Positions 1 through 6,912 are shown, counted from the first letter of the stretch. The stretch: 12,798 nucleotides of DNA from Nitrososphaerota archaeon (GCA_005877365.1 VBPP01000103.1:1-12798), one strand, 5' to 3'. Translations and numbers: made by a program. Notes: generated by a model from the sequence alone, not told the origin.

Positions 1-2
1 CT

Positions 3-476
3 AAGAAACTGGGCTCGTTCCTTCAGATTCACACGGGAGTGGGGGACACCGACGTGGTCGCAGACAAGTGCAACCCGATTCTGCTGAAGAACTTCTTGAA
101 GCTGGAAGCGGTTTCGAAGATTCCTGTAGTCCTGATTCATGGCGGCTTTCCATATACGTCTGAAGCCGCCTGGCTGGCCAGCGTCTTCCCCAATGTATAT
201 TTCGAACTGTCTACACCGCTCCCCCCCACTTTCCTTCCCGCTCTCTCCAGGACGAGATTCAGGGAGGTTGTCGAAATCGTCCCGACCACGAGAATCGTCT
301 ACGGGTCAGACGCCATCGAAATCCCTGAGAATCACTGGATGTCAGCGAAGCTTGCCAAGCGGGCGCTCGGAGGCTCGCTTGGAGACCTAGTGGCAGAGGG
401 GGTCCTCGACTTGGACGAAGCCCATCAGACGGGAGATCTCATCCTCAACTCTAATGCCACGAAGTTGCTCGCTTGA
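3..476 (+). CDS. FluG-type amidohydrolase (COG2159), C-terminal part
   Basis: The frame is already open at the window edge, so only the last ~157 residues are seen and the start lies upstream. It resembles the C-terminal half of the amidohydrolase-2 (TIM-barrel, metal-dependent) family, especially the FluG-type branch often found next to or fused with glutamine synthetase-like enzymes. Visible motifs are IHTGVGDTD near the left edge, VVLIHGGFPYT (a metal-ligand His at a strand end, position ~140), and IVYGSDA near 298-312, the usual Asp at the end of the last barrel strand. The C-terminus ILNSNATKLLA is also typical (NA..L). Likely cytosolic hydrolysis of an amide or decarboxylation; the substrate cannot be told. 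It converges on the GGT gene with six bases between stop codons. A C7 run at 223-229 does not break the frame. Confidence 0.8.
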   Translation, partial: KKLGSFLQIHTGVGDTDVVADKCNPILLKNFLKLEAVSKIPVVLIHGGFPYTSEAAWLASVFPNVYFELSTPLPPTFLPALSRTRFREVVEIVPTTRIVYGSDAIEIPENHWMSAKLAKRALGGSLGDLVAEGVLDLDEAHQTGDLILNSNATKLLA

Positions 477-482
477 GCGTAC

Positions 483-2018
483 CTAATCGAAGGCAGCTGA
501 GCCCATGCGTCTAGGGTCGGCAGCGCCGATTGTTCTGCCGGAACGAGGGTCTACCATGATGGCGTGGACGCCTCCGAAATACGGATCCCACTTCTGTCTC
601 AGGTCCAGCTTGAACCCGGACCTCCGGAGCTCTGACAGGGTACCGCGGCCGAAGCCTCCCTCAACTTCCAGTGTCTCACCGGAGGGATGGATTCTCGGGC
701 TTGATACCGCGTCGGACAGGCTCATCTCTCCCTCGATCACATTTCCCACAACTTGGAAGACAGAGCTGATGATTCGCTCTGAGCCCGCGCCTCCGAGAAC
801 AAGGAAGGGCGAGCCGTCCTTAAGGACGATAGATGGAGTCATGCTACTGGCGGGCCTTTTCAGGGGTGCGACTGAGTTGGGCCGCCCGGGGACTACGTCG
901 AAGTCATGCATCTCATCGTTCATGATCACCCCGAGTTCAGGGATGGTAACCCCGGATCCGAAGTAGCATTCGATAGTCTCCGTGGATGCGACCGTGTTCC
1001 CGTTCCTGTCGACCACACAAAAGTGGCTGGTCGACCCCACGTCGGTCGTGGACTCTCTTAATGTCATGACTTCTCTGGAGCGAATTTCTTCTGCCCTCTT
1101 CTTCGCGTTGGTCTTCGATAGGAATGAAGCTACCGGAACGTCGGTGTACTCAGGGTCGCCGAACCTCCACTTCTCTCTCAGCATGGAGCCGAGCACCGCC
1201 GCTGTGGCGGGGAGCCTCCCAGCCTCCTCTCGCGCCGAACGCTTTCTGTCGAGCTCTTCTGCCACCTGAAGACCATGAATCAACAACGTCCCGCCCGCGC
1301 TGGGCGGCGGCATCGAGACCAAGCCGTACCCCAGGAAATCGCCCGTCACCGGCTTCCTCTCCTTAGGAGAGTACTTCTCGAAGTCCTCCTCGGAGAGCAC
1401 TCCCCCCATGTCTTTCAGATATCTGGCTGCCCTTTCTGGAATGGAACCGTGATAGAATGCACTTGGCCCGGAGCCGGCAAGCGCGACCAGAGTCTTCGCG
1501 AGCACCGGAAACCTATTCCTCCGTTTGAAGACGTTGGACGAAGCTTCGAAGTGGCTAATCTTATTGAATGGCCCTGACTCTTTGTCTCTAAGCATTCTGA
1601 GTGAAAGGCTTTCGGAACGGACTCCGGAATCGGCTGCATTCACGGCGGACCTAGCTAGGTCTGCGAACTTCATCGTCCCATGTTCCTCCAGCAGCCTGGC
1701 ATGGCCGGCGAGAACCCCTGGCGTGGCAATTGCCAAGGGACCGACCCTGTTCTTGTCCGAGTGATCGGCAAACATCGAAGCCGAGGACCCTAGGGGCGCA
1801 GTCTCTCTGTAGTCTAGGGCCAGGCTCTCCCCGTTCGACTTGAAGAGGAGGGCGAAGCCTCCTCCTCCTATGCCAGAGAAAGCAGGCTCGACTACCCCGA
1901 GCATCAGCGAAGTCGCAACCGCGGCGTCGACGGCGTTCCCTCCCTTTCTCAGGACCGCCGCCCCGGCCTTGGCTGCAATCGGATGCGCGGCTAACACCAT
2001 CCCGCGAGCGGGCCTCAA
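483..2018 (-). CDS. ggt: Gamma-glutamyltransferase / glutathione hydrolase family (Ntn hydrolase)
   Basis: A 511-residue member of the GGT family, which self-cleaves into large and small subunits and hydrolyses or transfers gamma-glutamyl groups. The N-terminal RGMVLAAHPIAA..GGNAVDAAVA and EPAFSGIGGGG are classic. The substrate-binding Arg is in DYRETAP (R71). The presumed nucleophile, which becomes the small-subunit N-terminus, is T330 in STSHFCVVD (canonical TTH is TSH here). NDEMHDF supplies D372, PASSM the paired serines (391-392), and LGGAGSER the oxyanion glycines (409-410). No signal peptide is visible, so it is probably cytoplasmic, unlike the exported bacterial enzymes. The start chosen is TTG at 2018; the frame is closed by TAG six codons upstream, and ATG at 2000 is the alternative. 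Many family members act on compounds other than glutathione, so the substrate is open. Confidence 0.93.
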   Translation of the reverse strand: MRPARGMVLAAHPIAAKAGAAVLRKGGNAVDAAVATSLMLGVVEPAFSGIGGGGFALLFKSNGESLALDYRETAPLGSSASMFADHSDKNRVGPLAIATPGVLAGHARLLEEHGTMKFADLARSAVNAADSGVRSESLSLRMLRDKESGPFNKISHFEASSNVFKRRNRFPVLAKTLVALAGSGPSAFYHGSIPERAARYLKDMGGVLSEEDFEKYSPKERKPVTGDFLGYGLVSMPPPSAGGTLLIHGLQVAEELDRKRSAREEAGRLPATAAVLGSMLREKWRFGDPEYTDVPVASFLSKTNAKKRAEEIRSREVMTLRESTTDVGSTSHFCVVDRNGNTVASTETIECYFGSGVTIPELGVIMNDEMHDFDVVPGRPNSVAPLKRPASSMTPSIVLKDGSPFLVLGGAGSERIISSVFQVVGNVIEGEMSLSDAVSSPRIHPSGETLEVEGGFGRGTLSELRRSGFKLDLRQKWDPYFGGVHAIMVDPRSGRTIGAADPRRMGSAAFD

Positions 2019-2050
2019 AGACGGACCACTTCGCTAGGCGAGCTGCTGAC

Positions 2051-3652
2051 TTGCCAGGACATCTAGTGAGGGAGTACGGTGCCATCGACACCCTGCTCTT
2101 CGCGTCTGTCTTCGTCTTTGCGCTCGTCTTCACGATTACCCAGTTTCCCTGGTTCTACGGAAACACGCTAGGAGCGAATCTGACTGGTGCACTCTTCCTC
2201 GCGGCGGTCCCGTTCATCTTCCTGATGCTCTCCTACTGGGCGATAGGGGTGTTGATGCCCAGGACGGGCAATGATTACGTGTGGGTGGGGCGCATACTCC
2301 ACCCGTCAATCGGCTTCACCTGGGGCCTCATCTACGTCCTTATCGTCTTCTTGGCCGCCTTCATCGGGGCCGGGACGGGTCCGCTCTCTTTTGCGGTGTC
2401 ATCGATCTTCGCCACCTACGGCCTGCTCGCAAACTCAGCCTACTTCACCGGCCTTGGTAACTTCTTCGGTGGCGCGGCGGGAACCCTGGAGCTTTCGATT
2501 CTCTTTACGATACTCGTCGCCGCCTTTGCGATCTTCGGGTCGAAGTTCGTCAAGGCGTTCCTCTACACGACTTGGATTTTTGCCATAGTAGGGATGGTCG
2601 TAATGTGGTACATTCTTTCCACAACGAGCAACAGCACCTTCGTCAGCAATTGGAACACCCTGATCGCAGGCAACAATGCGTCGTACACCTATTCAGCCTT
2701 GCAGGCTACCGCGGCCAGCAATGCCTCTTTTCCCGGGATCGCAACCGGGTTTGGGGCGATCGTCGCCGCCCTGCCCTTCGCCTTTCTCTTCCTGTTTGGA
2801 GGCAACTATGCCAACGCCTTTGCGGGGGAGATAAAAAACGTCAGGAAATCCCTGCCCATCGCTCTCTTTCTCTCCCTCATACTCGGCCTGGGATACTGGA
2901 TCGTCACCTCGACGCTGACCGTCAATACGATAGGGTTCAACTGGGCGACCACGGTCGGATACGGTTGGATTAGCGGCGGCTCCGTGCCGGGCACAGCGAG
3001 CTACCCGCTTCCGTACCAACCAACTCAGCCGTTGTTCCTGGCCGTCTCAGCCTATCCCAACCAACTGCTAATCACCCTCATGTTCATCACTTACTTCATC
3101 GGATCGCTCGGCCCCCTATTCGCCTACTTCTGGATCCCCTCGAAGTATCTTTTCGCGTGGTCCTTTGACAGGGTTATACCCTCCAAGTTCGCCGACGTGA
3201 GCTCGAAGTACCACACCGCCTGGGTCGCAGTGATTGCAACCGCTATCATCGCAGTAATCGCTGAATTCCTCTACTCCTACCTTGGATATTCGTCCTACTT
3301 CACCATGGGGACGGTTCTCTGGGGAATCTCGTACACGATACCGGGGATCGCCCTTACGGTCTTCCCATACGTGAAGAAGGACCTCTTCGCCCAGGCCCCC
3401 GGATGGCTCGGCAAGAAGGTCGCCGGCATCCCCCTCGTCTCTCTAATGGGTCTCATCACAACGGTCGGGTTCGGCTACGTCGGCTTCATAGCATACTCTA
3501 ACCCCGCGATTACCACCGTCAATACCAACAGCCTCGAACTGCTCGGGGCGATGATAGTCCTGGGATTCGTGATATTCTACCTGAGCAAGTGGTATCACAA
3601 GAGAGAAGGCCTCGATACCTCGATGGCGCTCAAGGAGATACCTCCCGAATAA
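2051..3652 (+). CDS. APC-superfamily amino-acid permease
   Basis: About 533 residues, highly hydrophobic, with roughly 12 membrane segments. It fits the amino acid/polyamine/organocation (APC) transporters: N-terminal REYGAIDTLLFA leading into TM1, a short loop with PRTGNDYVWVGRILHP after TM2 (APC members often have PxxGG.Y here), and the FAGEIKNVRKSLPIA loop after TM6, close to the family's 'E.k.P.r..P.A' signature. It would import an amino acid or amine across the cytoplasmic membrane with H+ or Na+; specificity is unknown. The start is uncertain: TTG 2051 is used, GTG 2066 is possible. The frame stays open upstream into the GGT gene and reads FARRAAD just before 2051, which looks like the usual cytosolic lead-in, but no start codon is present there. 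It diverges from ggt, which suggests coordinated use of peptides or amino acids. Confidence 0.88.
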   Translation: MPGHLVREYGAIDTLLFASVFVFALVFTITQFPWFYGNTLGANLTGALFLAAVPFIFLMLSYWAIGVLMPRTGNDYVWVGRILHPSIGFTWGLIYVLIVFLAAFIGAGTGPLSFAVSSIFATYGLLANSAYFTGLGNFFGGAAGTLELSILFTILVAAFAIFGSKFVKAFLYTTWIFAIVGMVVMWYILSTTSNSTFVSNWNTLIAGNNASYTYSALQATAASNASFPGIATGFGAIVAALPFAFLFLFGGNYANAFAGEIKNVRKSLPIALFLSLILGLGYWIVTSTLTVNTIGFNWATTVGYGWISGGSVPGTASYPLPYQPTQPLFLAVSAYPNQLLITLMFITYFIGSLGPLFAYFWIPSKYLFAWSFDRVIPSKFADVSSKYHTAWVAVIATAIIAVIAEFLYSYLGYSSYFTMGTVLWGISYTIPGIALTVFPYVKKDLFAQAPGWLGKKVAGIPLVSLMGLITTVGFGYVGFIAYSNPAITTVNTNSLELLGAMIVLGFVIFYLSKWYHKREGLDTSMALKEIPPE

Positions 3653-3667
3653 CTACCTTGCGGGCTA

Positions 3668-3832
3668 CTAGCTCTGTGACAGGAGCTCCTTGATGTCCGG
3701 GTTCGGCTCGTAAATCACCCCCACAACCCACTTCAGAAGGTCTCGCCCCGTTACTCCCCCGATCCCGTCTTCCACGACTGGGGGCCATTGACGCAGGACC
3801 AAAGTTCTAAAGACGCCAGCGACGACCAGCAT
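3668..3832 (-). CDS. Possible small protein of 54 residues, unrecognised
   Basis: The 188 bases between the permease stop and the next gene hold an ATG-started frame on the minus strand ending in TAG at 3668-3670. The product begins MLVVAGVFRTLVLR and ends PNPDIKELLSQS. It has a hydrophobic N-terminal stretch, GGVTGRDLLKW in the middle and an acidic/amphipathic tail; codon third positions are G/C-rich like the surrounding genes. No family is recognised. The upstream frame is closed by a TAG, so it is not just the tail of a longer gene unless a frameshift intervenes. It ends 15 bases from the permease stop (convergent) and starts 8 bases from the divergent nucleotidyltransferase start, and no TATA-like element sits where one would be expected. 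It may be a genuine small gene, a decayed remnant, or chance. Confidence 0.33.
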   Translation of the reverse strand: MLVVAGVFRTLVLRQWPPVVEDGIGGVTGRDLLKWVVGVIYEPNPDIKELLSQS

Positions 3833-3840
3833 CTGAAGAT

Positions 3841-4611
3841 TTGAGCGTGCTCCCTAGACTGGAGGACGAAGCCAGGAGAATTCTTCAAGCCTCATCCGAC
3901 AAGAAGGTCGTCCTAAAGCTCATCGGCGGGGTCGCGATAGCGATTAGGTGCCCTTCGGCCAGCCGCGAGGGGTTGCGGCGCGACTACTTGGACATAGACC
4001 TGGTCGGCCACGAGAAACAGTCGAAGGCAATCAAGAACTTCTTCTCCGAGATGGGATACCAGCCGCGGGAAAGGTTCAACGCCATGATGGGGCGCAAACG
4101 GCTGATCTTCAACGACCTTGTCAACCACCGGCGGGTCGACATATTCCTCGACGTCTTCGAGATGTGCCACAGGTTCGACTTCGCGGAGAGGGTCGAGCTT
4201 GAAGCTCTTACCCTCCCTTTAGCGGACCTGCTCGCGACAAAGCTTCAGATCGTCCAAATCAATGACAAGGACCTCAGAGACACGGCGACACTCATCATGG
4301 ACCACGACGTCGGGTCAGCGGACGGCGAGACGATAAACGGGAGCTACATAGCCAGGCTCTGTTCCAATGATTGGGGGGTATACAAGACGTTTACCTCGAA
4401 CCTCTCGAAGCTCGAGGCTTATCTCGACGGCTACGGCCTGTCGTCATCGGAGATAGACAGGGTCAGGGCGAGTACGAGAAGACTGGCCGACGTGATCGAA
4501 AAAGAACCGAAGAGCCTCGCTTGGAAACTGAGGGCAAGGGTGGGAGAAAGACTCACCTGGTACGAGCTCCCCGAGCCCGACAGGGCGGTCGTCGCCGGCT
4601 CCTTTGGCTGA
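3841..4611 (+). CDS. Nucleotidyltransferase-superfamily protein (AbiEii-like fold), orphan
   Basis: A 256-residue protein with the nucleotidyltransferase core: LIGGVAIAIR (GG at 29-30, replacing the usual GS), DYLDIDLV giving two candidate metal-binding Asp (D51, D53), and HRRVDIFLDVF supplying a third (D100). Then comes LADLLATKLQI followed by NDKDLRD (142-147), the K...KD..D pattern seen after the core in AbiEii/MenA-like and related NTases. The C-terminal ~100 residues look helical and match nothing I recognise. Such proteins transfer nucleotides to tRNA, proteins or small molecules, and many are toxins or antitoxins; no partner gene is adjacent here, so the role is open. The start is TTG 3841, with GTG 3847 equally possible. 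A weak AT-rich stretch (3805-3812) lies upstream. It ends 9 bases from the tail of the broken phosphoesterase gene, in convergent orientation. Confidence 0.8.
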   Translation: MSVLPRLEDEARRILQASSDKKVVLKLIGGVAIAIRCPSASREGLRRDYLDIDLVGHEKQSKAIKNFFSEMGYQPRERFNAMMGRKRLIFNDLVNHRRVDIFLDVFEMCHRFDFAERVELEALTLPLADLLATKLQIVQINDKDLRDTATLIMDHDVGSADGETINGSYIARLCSNDWGVYKTFTSNLSKLEAYLDGYGLSSSEIDRVRASTRRLADVIEKEPKSLAWKLRARVGERLTWYELPEPDRAVVAGSFG

Positions 4612-4620
4612 CTGACCGAC

Positions 4621-5500
4621 TTACCCCGATGCCAGAAGATACGACTTTATCCTGTCTCCCTCCAAGTCTGAAATAAAGCTTCGGAGGATTCCCTCGCCGT
4701 ATTCGCTCCCGGGGTTGGCACACAGCGTCCTTCCCAGCTTTACGATTCCCCGAGATTCATGAATATGTCCGTGTAACCCGATCATCGGCTGATACTTCAT
4801 TACGGCCGCCCGGCAGGGCCTGGTCTATGGGGGTGTCGATGGGCGGGACGTGTATGTTGAAAATCGCGGACTTCATGTTCTGCACCTTGTCGGCCATCCC
4901 TGAAATCTTCAGGGCGAGGACGTCTTCATCCACTTCCCTGGGACTATTCCACGGAGTGTGGTTTGTATAGCCCAGGGTTATCATCTCGTGCTCTCCGTCG
5001 ATTTTGACCACCCGCCCTTCGGGGTTCACGACGTACTGGGATGAATCGAGGACGGGGTCGAGGTCTGATAGGTCATCGTTTCCGGGTGAGATGAAACATT
5101 TCACAGACGTCTTCCCGAGCCTCTCCTCCGCCAGGGAAATCCACTCCCTCGTCCTTTCCACCATGAGTCGGTTGAAGAGCTCTGTAACCTTGCCGGGATT
5201 GGCCTGCAGCTCTTTGAACTCTGACGGACTCATTATACTTGTGTACTGGCCGAAGTCAGCCGCCTTCTTCCTGAACTCCTCTACCTCCTCATTGTTCTTC
5301 AGCACCAGGTCTGACCCTTGATACGTGCACCTAAAGCTCCCGTCGCCCCCTTCGATTATGGGGGTCATTACTTTCCCAGTGATGTCTCCTCCGAGAATCA
5401 GGATATCCGCCTTGTAGAAACCGGCTGCGTTCAGGAACTTCCTGAAACACCTGTTGGAACCGTGGACGTCGCTGATGAAGTAGACCCTCGACTTCGCCAC
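4621..5500 (-). pseudogene. ICC-like metallophosphoesterase (COG2129), broken by internal deletion and frameshift
   Basis: The open frame from GTG 5500 runs to 4757 (247 residues) and carries most of a calcineurin-type phosphoesterase: FISDVHG (D11, H13), LILGGD (D39), SPGNDD (N141, D142) and FNIHVPP (H217). After PIDTPIDQA (to residue 228) it turns into 19 unrelated residues and stops. In the neighbouring frame the minus strand reads AVMKYQPMIGLHGHIHES from 4806, then GIVKLGRTLCANPGSEYGEG, ending at TAA 4621-4623. That is the family's expected C-terminus with the last metal-binding motif HGHIH. About 22-25 residues normally between the two parts are absent, so a deletion of roughly 70-80 bases that is not a multiple of three explains both faults. 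Without HGHIH the translated protein should lack a complete dimetal site. A TATA-like element ~25 bases upstream of GTG fits leaderless transcription. An assembly error is the alternative. Confidence 0.82.
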
Positions 5501-5520
5501 GGTCGGCCATCTTGTATGGA

Positions 5521-5529
5521 TATAATTAA
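5521..5529 (-). promoter_or_regulatory. TATA-like element for the phosphoesterase gene
   Basis: The minus strand reads TTAATTATA here, centred about 25 bases upstream of the GTG at 5500. In archaea transcription starts ~25-27 bases from the TATA centre, so the message would begin at or next to the GTG (leaderless). No ribosome-binding site is seen before the GTG, which agrees. Confidence 0.55.
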
Positions 5530-5610
5530 CGTGAAGGGGTCATGGGCCCTGCCCCCACACTGAACGGTTCTCTGAACGTGAACTTTTTCAGTCCCCCTCC
5601 TCAATCGAGG

Positions 5611-5642
5611 CCCATTCTCTGATGATTGGAGCGGAGAATGGG
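5611..5642. repeat. Inverted repeat (9-bp stem, 14-base loop) downstream of the HEPN gene
   Basis: CCCATTCTC at 5611-5619 is repeated as GAGAATGGG at 5634-5642, a perfect 9-bp stem around a 14-base loop. AGG before it and CCT after it could extend the stem past a two-base bulge. It lies ~57 bases past the HEPN stop and ~110 bases before the phosphoesterase start, in a 198-base gap with no convincing gene. No T-tract follows on the minus strand, so a classical terminator is not supported; a transcript-end hairpin or protein-binding site is possible. Confidence 0.4.
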
Positions 5643-5698
5643 AGCCTGACCCAGCATGTCTTTGGCACACCGAATCTCCGCTGCTTCGGGTAGGCGAA

Positions 5699-6028
5699 TC
5701 ACGGCAACTTCTGTCTTACCTTCGACAGGATTCGCGAAGCCCGCCTGAGCGCGTCGCTTGCCTGTGACGCCTTCATCAAGTCTGGCTGGTACTCCGCTTC
5801 GTTTTTGAGACCGATCAGACCACTGAATTGTTTCGCCATATCCCTGAATTCGTTTTCATCAAAGGCACCCCTAATTGCATCCAGCGCTTCTTCGTGCCCT
5901 CCAGCATGTCGCCTGCCAAAGTAGAACACGGCGAGAGCATCGATAGCGTTAATGGCGCAGTGAACAGACGACGCAACTGCCGCGTTGTTCTTCGACGTGT
6001 TCACCGCGTAGCGTGCGACGTCGAGCAT
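5699..6028 (-). CDS. HEPN-domain toxin-like protein, 5' part displaced by a frameshift
   Basis: The open frame encodes 109 residues from ATG 6028: an all-helical HEPN domain with the R-x4-H motif (R40..H45 in FGRRHAGGHEEAL), the ribonuclease signature of HEPN toxins paired with MNT antitoxins. The start is unnatural. In the neighbouring frame a GTG at 6086 (overlapping the end of the MNT gene by 20 bases) reads MAKPVDKRLYKNYLQK and continues as SEEMLDVARYAV only if one A is removed from the AAAA run at 6038-6041. The joined product would be 128 residues, a normal length with helix 1 restored. So the gene is either inactivated by a +1 insertion, read by frameshifting, mis-sequenced at the A-run, or started at ATG 6028 as a shortened form. 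The AGGAG directly abutting that ATG is too close to be a good ribosome-binding site. It forms an overlapping operon with the upstream MNT gene. Confidence 0.8.
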   Translation of the reverse strand: MLDVARYAVNTSKNNAAVASSVHCAINAIDALAVFYFGRRHAGGHEEALDAIRGAFDENEFRDMAKQFSGLIGLKNEAEYQPDLMKASQASDALRRASRILSKVRQKLP

Positions 6029-6066
6029 CTCCTCTGATTTTCTGCAGATAGTTCTTGTACAGCCTT

Positions 6067-6690
6067 TTATCGACTGGCTTTGCCACCTTCGACAATCTCC
6101 TTTGGGTCCTTTCCGTAGGCAAGGATGTAAGACTCCAGGATTGATTTTTCGAGTTCCCTGTCGTGTTCTCGAATGAAGCGCTCTTCTTCTATTATGAGTG
6201 GAGACATCGCAACTCCAAACCTAGAAAACGCGGCCGAACTAGCTCGCGCGACGCATTCATTGGCAACTTCCCTGTCTTTCGCAATTACGAGAAGATCGAT
6301 ATCGCTTGTGTTTCTTTCCAATCCCCTTACCATGCTACCAAAGATGGCAACGGAAACTATCCGCGAATCCCTGAAGAAGGGCTTGATGGTCGATATGAGG
6401 GAGTTAACAGTATTTTTCTCTGCCCTAAAGAGTGGTTCTATCATTGATTTCAAGACATAACTCTCGTCGTTCAAGCTAATCTGCTGAGCCCTGCCGACGG
6501 GTTGGAGCTTTGCTATCCCTCGTTTTTCTAGCTCCTTAACCACCCTTGACACCTCAGGGTGAGACAGGCCAGCCGTCCTCGCCAGCTCTCTTATTGTGAA
6601 AACCTTACCCCGATGGTGAAGCAACGTCTTGAGTACCCGGACGTTGGCCTTGCTACCTAGAATATTGGTAACATAGTCATTCAGTGCCAT
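6067..6690 (-). CDS. Winged-helix + MNT nucleotidyltransferase fusion, probable antitoxin/autoregulator
   Basis: A 207-residue protein. Residues ~1-70 form a winged helix-turn-helix (FTIRELARTAGLSHPEVSRVVKELEKRGI, ~31-59) of MarR/ArsR type. Residues ~107-200 form a minimal nucleotidyltransferase (MNT) domain with AIFGSMVRG (GS at 118-119) and NTSDIDLLVI (D130, D132). MNT proteins are antitoxins to HEPN RNases; some work by AMPylating the toxin. The next gene is a HEPN protein whose natural start (GTG 6086) overlaps this stop, so the pair was likely translationally coupled. ATG 6690 is chosen because the domain begins right after it; a longer frame (ATG 6804) would add 38 residues without domain features. 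A T-rich stretch at 6713-6720 could be a weak TATA and an inverted repeat at 6728-6749 an operator, suggesting autoregulation through the DNA-binding domain. A sample (6101-6160) is 45% G+C against 65% for 7261-7320 in polX, a hint of foreign origin. Confidence 0.86.
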   Translation of the reverse strand: MALNDYVTNILGSKANVRVLKTLLHHRGKVFTIRELARTAGLSHPEVSRVVKELEKRGIAKLQPVGRAQQISLNDESYVLKSMIEPLFRAEKNTVNSLISTIKPFFRDSRIVSVAIFGSMVRGLERNTSDIDLLVIAKDREVANECVARASSAAFSRFGVAMSPLIIEEERFIREHDRELEKSILESYILAYGKDPKEIVEGGKASR

Positions 6691-6727
6691 GAGTAGCCCT
6701 GCTGGTGGGTGGTAGAAAAACCTTCCA

Positions 6728-6749
6728 TATGGTAACTTCTTGTACCATA
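6728..6749. promoter_or_regulatory. Inverted-repeat operator candidate upstream of the wHTH-MNT gene
   Basis: TATGGTA (6728-6734) and TACCATA (6743-6749) are perfect inverted copies separated by 8 bases. The repeat is centred about 48 bases upstream of ATG 6690, just beyond a T-rich possible TATA (6713-6720). Two-fold symmetry with half-sites about 15 bp apart centre to centre suits a dimeric winged-helix protein. The encoded wHTH-MNT protein is the obvious candidate binder, but nothing in the sequence proves it. Confidence 0.45.
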
Positions 6750-6849
6750 CGTGCGAACTGCTCCTGAGGCCTACCAAGTTGCACGACGGCGTTCCTACCA
6801 GCAATTATCGGATTCTAGTGCGGAGGGTGGGATTCGAACCCACGAACCC

Positions 6850-6872
6850 GTCCTCGTCGAGTTGCCTTGACT
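6850..6872 (-). other. tRNA intron 2, non-canonical, in the variable arm (23 nt)
   Basis: CCTT (6878-6875) pairs with GAGG (6855-6852) as the central helix. The three-base bulges are AG|A (6874-6872) and AC|G (6851-6849). The inner helix GTC/GAC (6871-6869 with 6858-6856) closes a 10-base loop, and C6879:G6848 begins the outer helix. Removing 6850-6872 turns a 37-base insert into a normal 14-base variable arm. This is a full bulge-helix-bulge geometry. Confidence 0.82.
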
Positions 6873-6886
6873 CTAAGGGAAGGGAT

Positions 6887-6912
6887 CTCTCAGCGAAGTT
6901 CTCACCTACTTA
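6887..6912 (-). other. tRNA intron 1, canonical site 37/38 (26 nt)
   Basis: It sits between G37 (6913) and A38 (6886). CTTA (6918-6915) pairs with TGAG (6892-6889), including one G-T wobble, to form the 4-bp central helix. The cut triplets are AG|T on the 5' side and AG|A on the 3' side, as in bulge-helix-bulge sites cut by the archaeal tRNA splicing endonuclease. Beyond them AAGT/ACTT closes an 8-base loop. Three extra bases (CGC) opposite the 5' bulge make this a relaxed motif rather than a strict one. Confidence 0.85.

Noticed and set aside
1651..2133. 160-residue minus-strand frame over ggt and the permease start
   Set aside because: Arg/Gly-rich shadow of the ggt frame without domain character; ggt is unambiguous in another frame.
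5431..5670. 79-residue minus-strand frame between HEPN and the phosphoesterase
   Set aside because: Overlaps the phosphoesterase start and TATA and has no recognisable features.
6691..6804. 38-residue N-terminal extension of the wHTH-MNT gene
   Set aside because: Runs over the inverted repeat and probable promoter; the winged helix starts right after ATG 6690.
6819..6840. Integration (att) repeat of the tRNA 3' end within the window
   Set aside because: No second copy of the tRNA 3' sequence was found by eye between 3653 and 6818, and no integrase gene is present.
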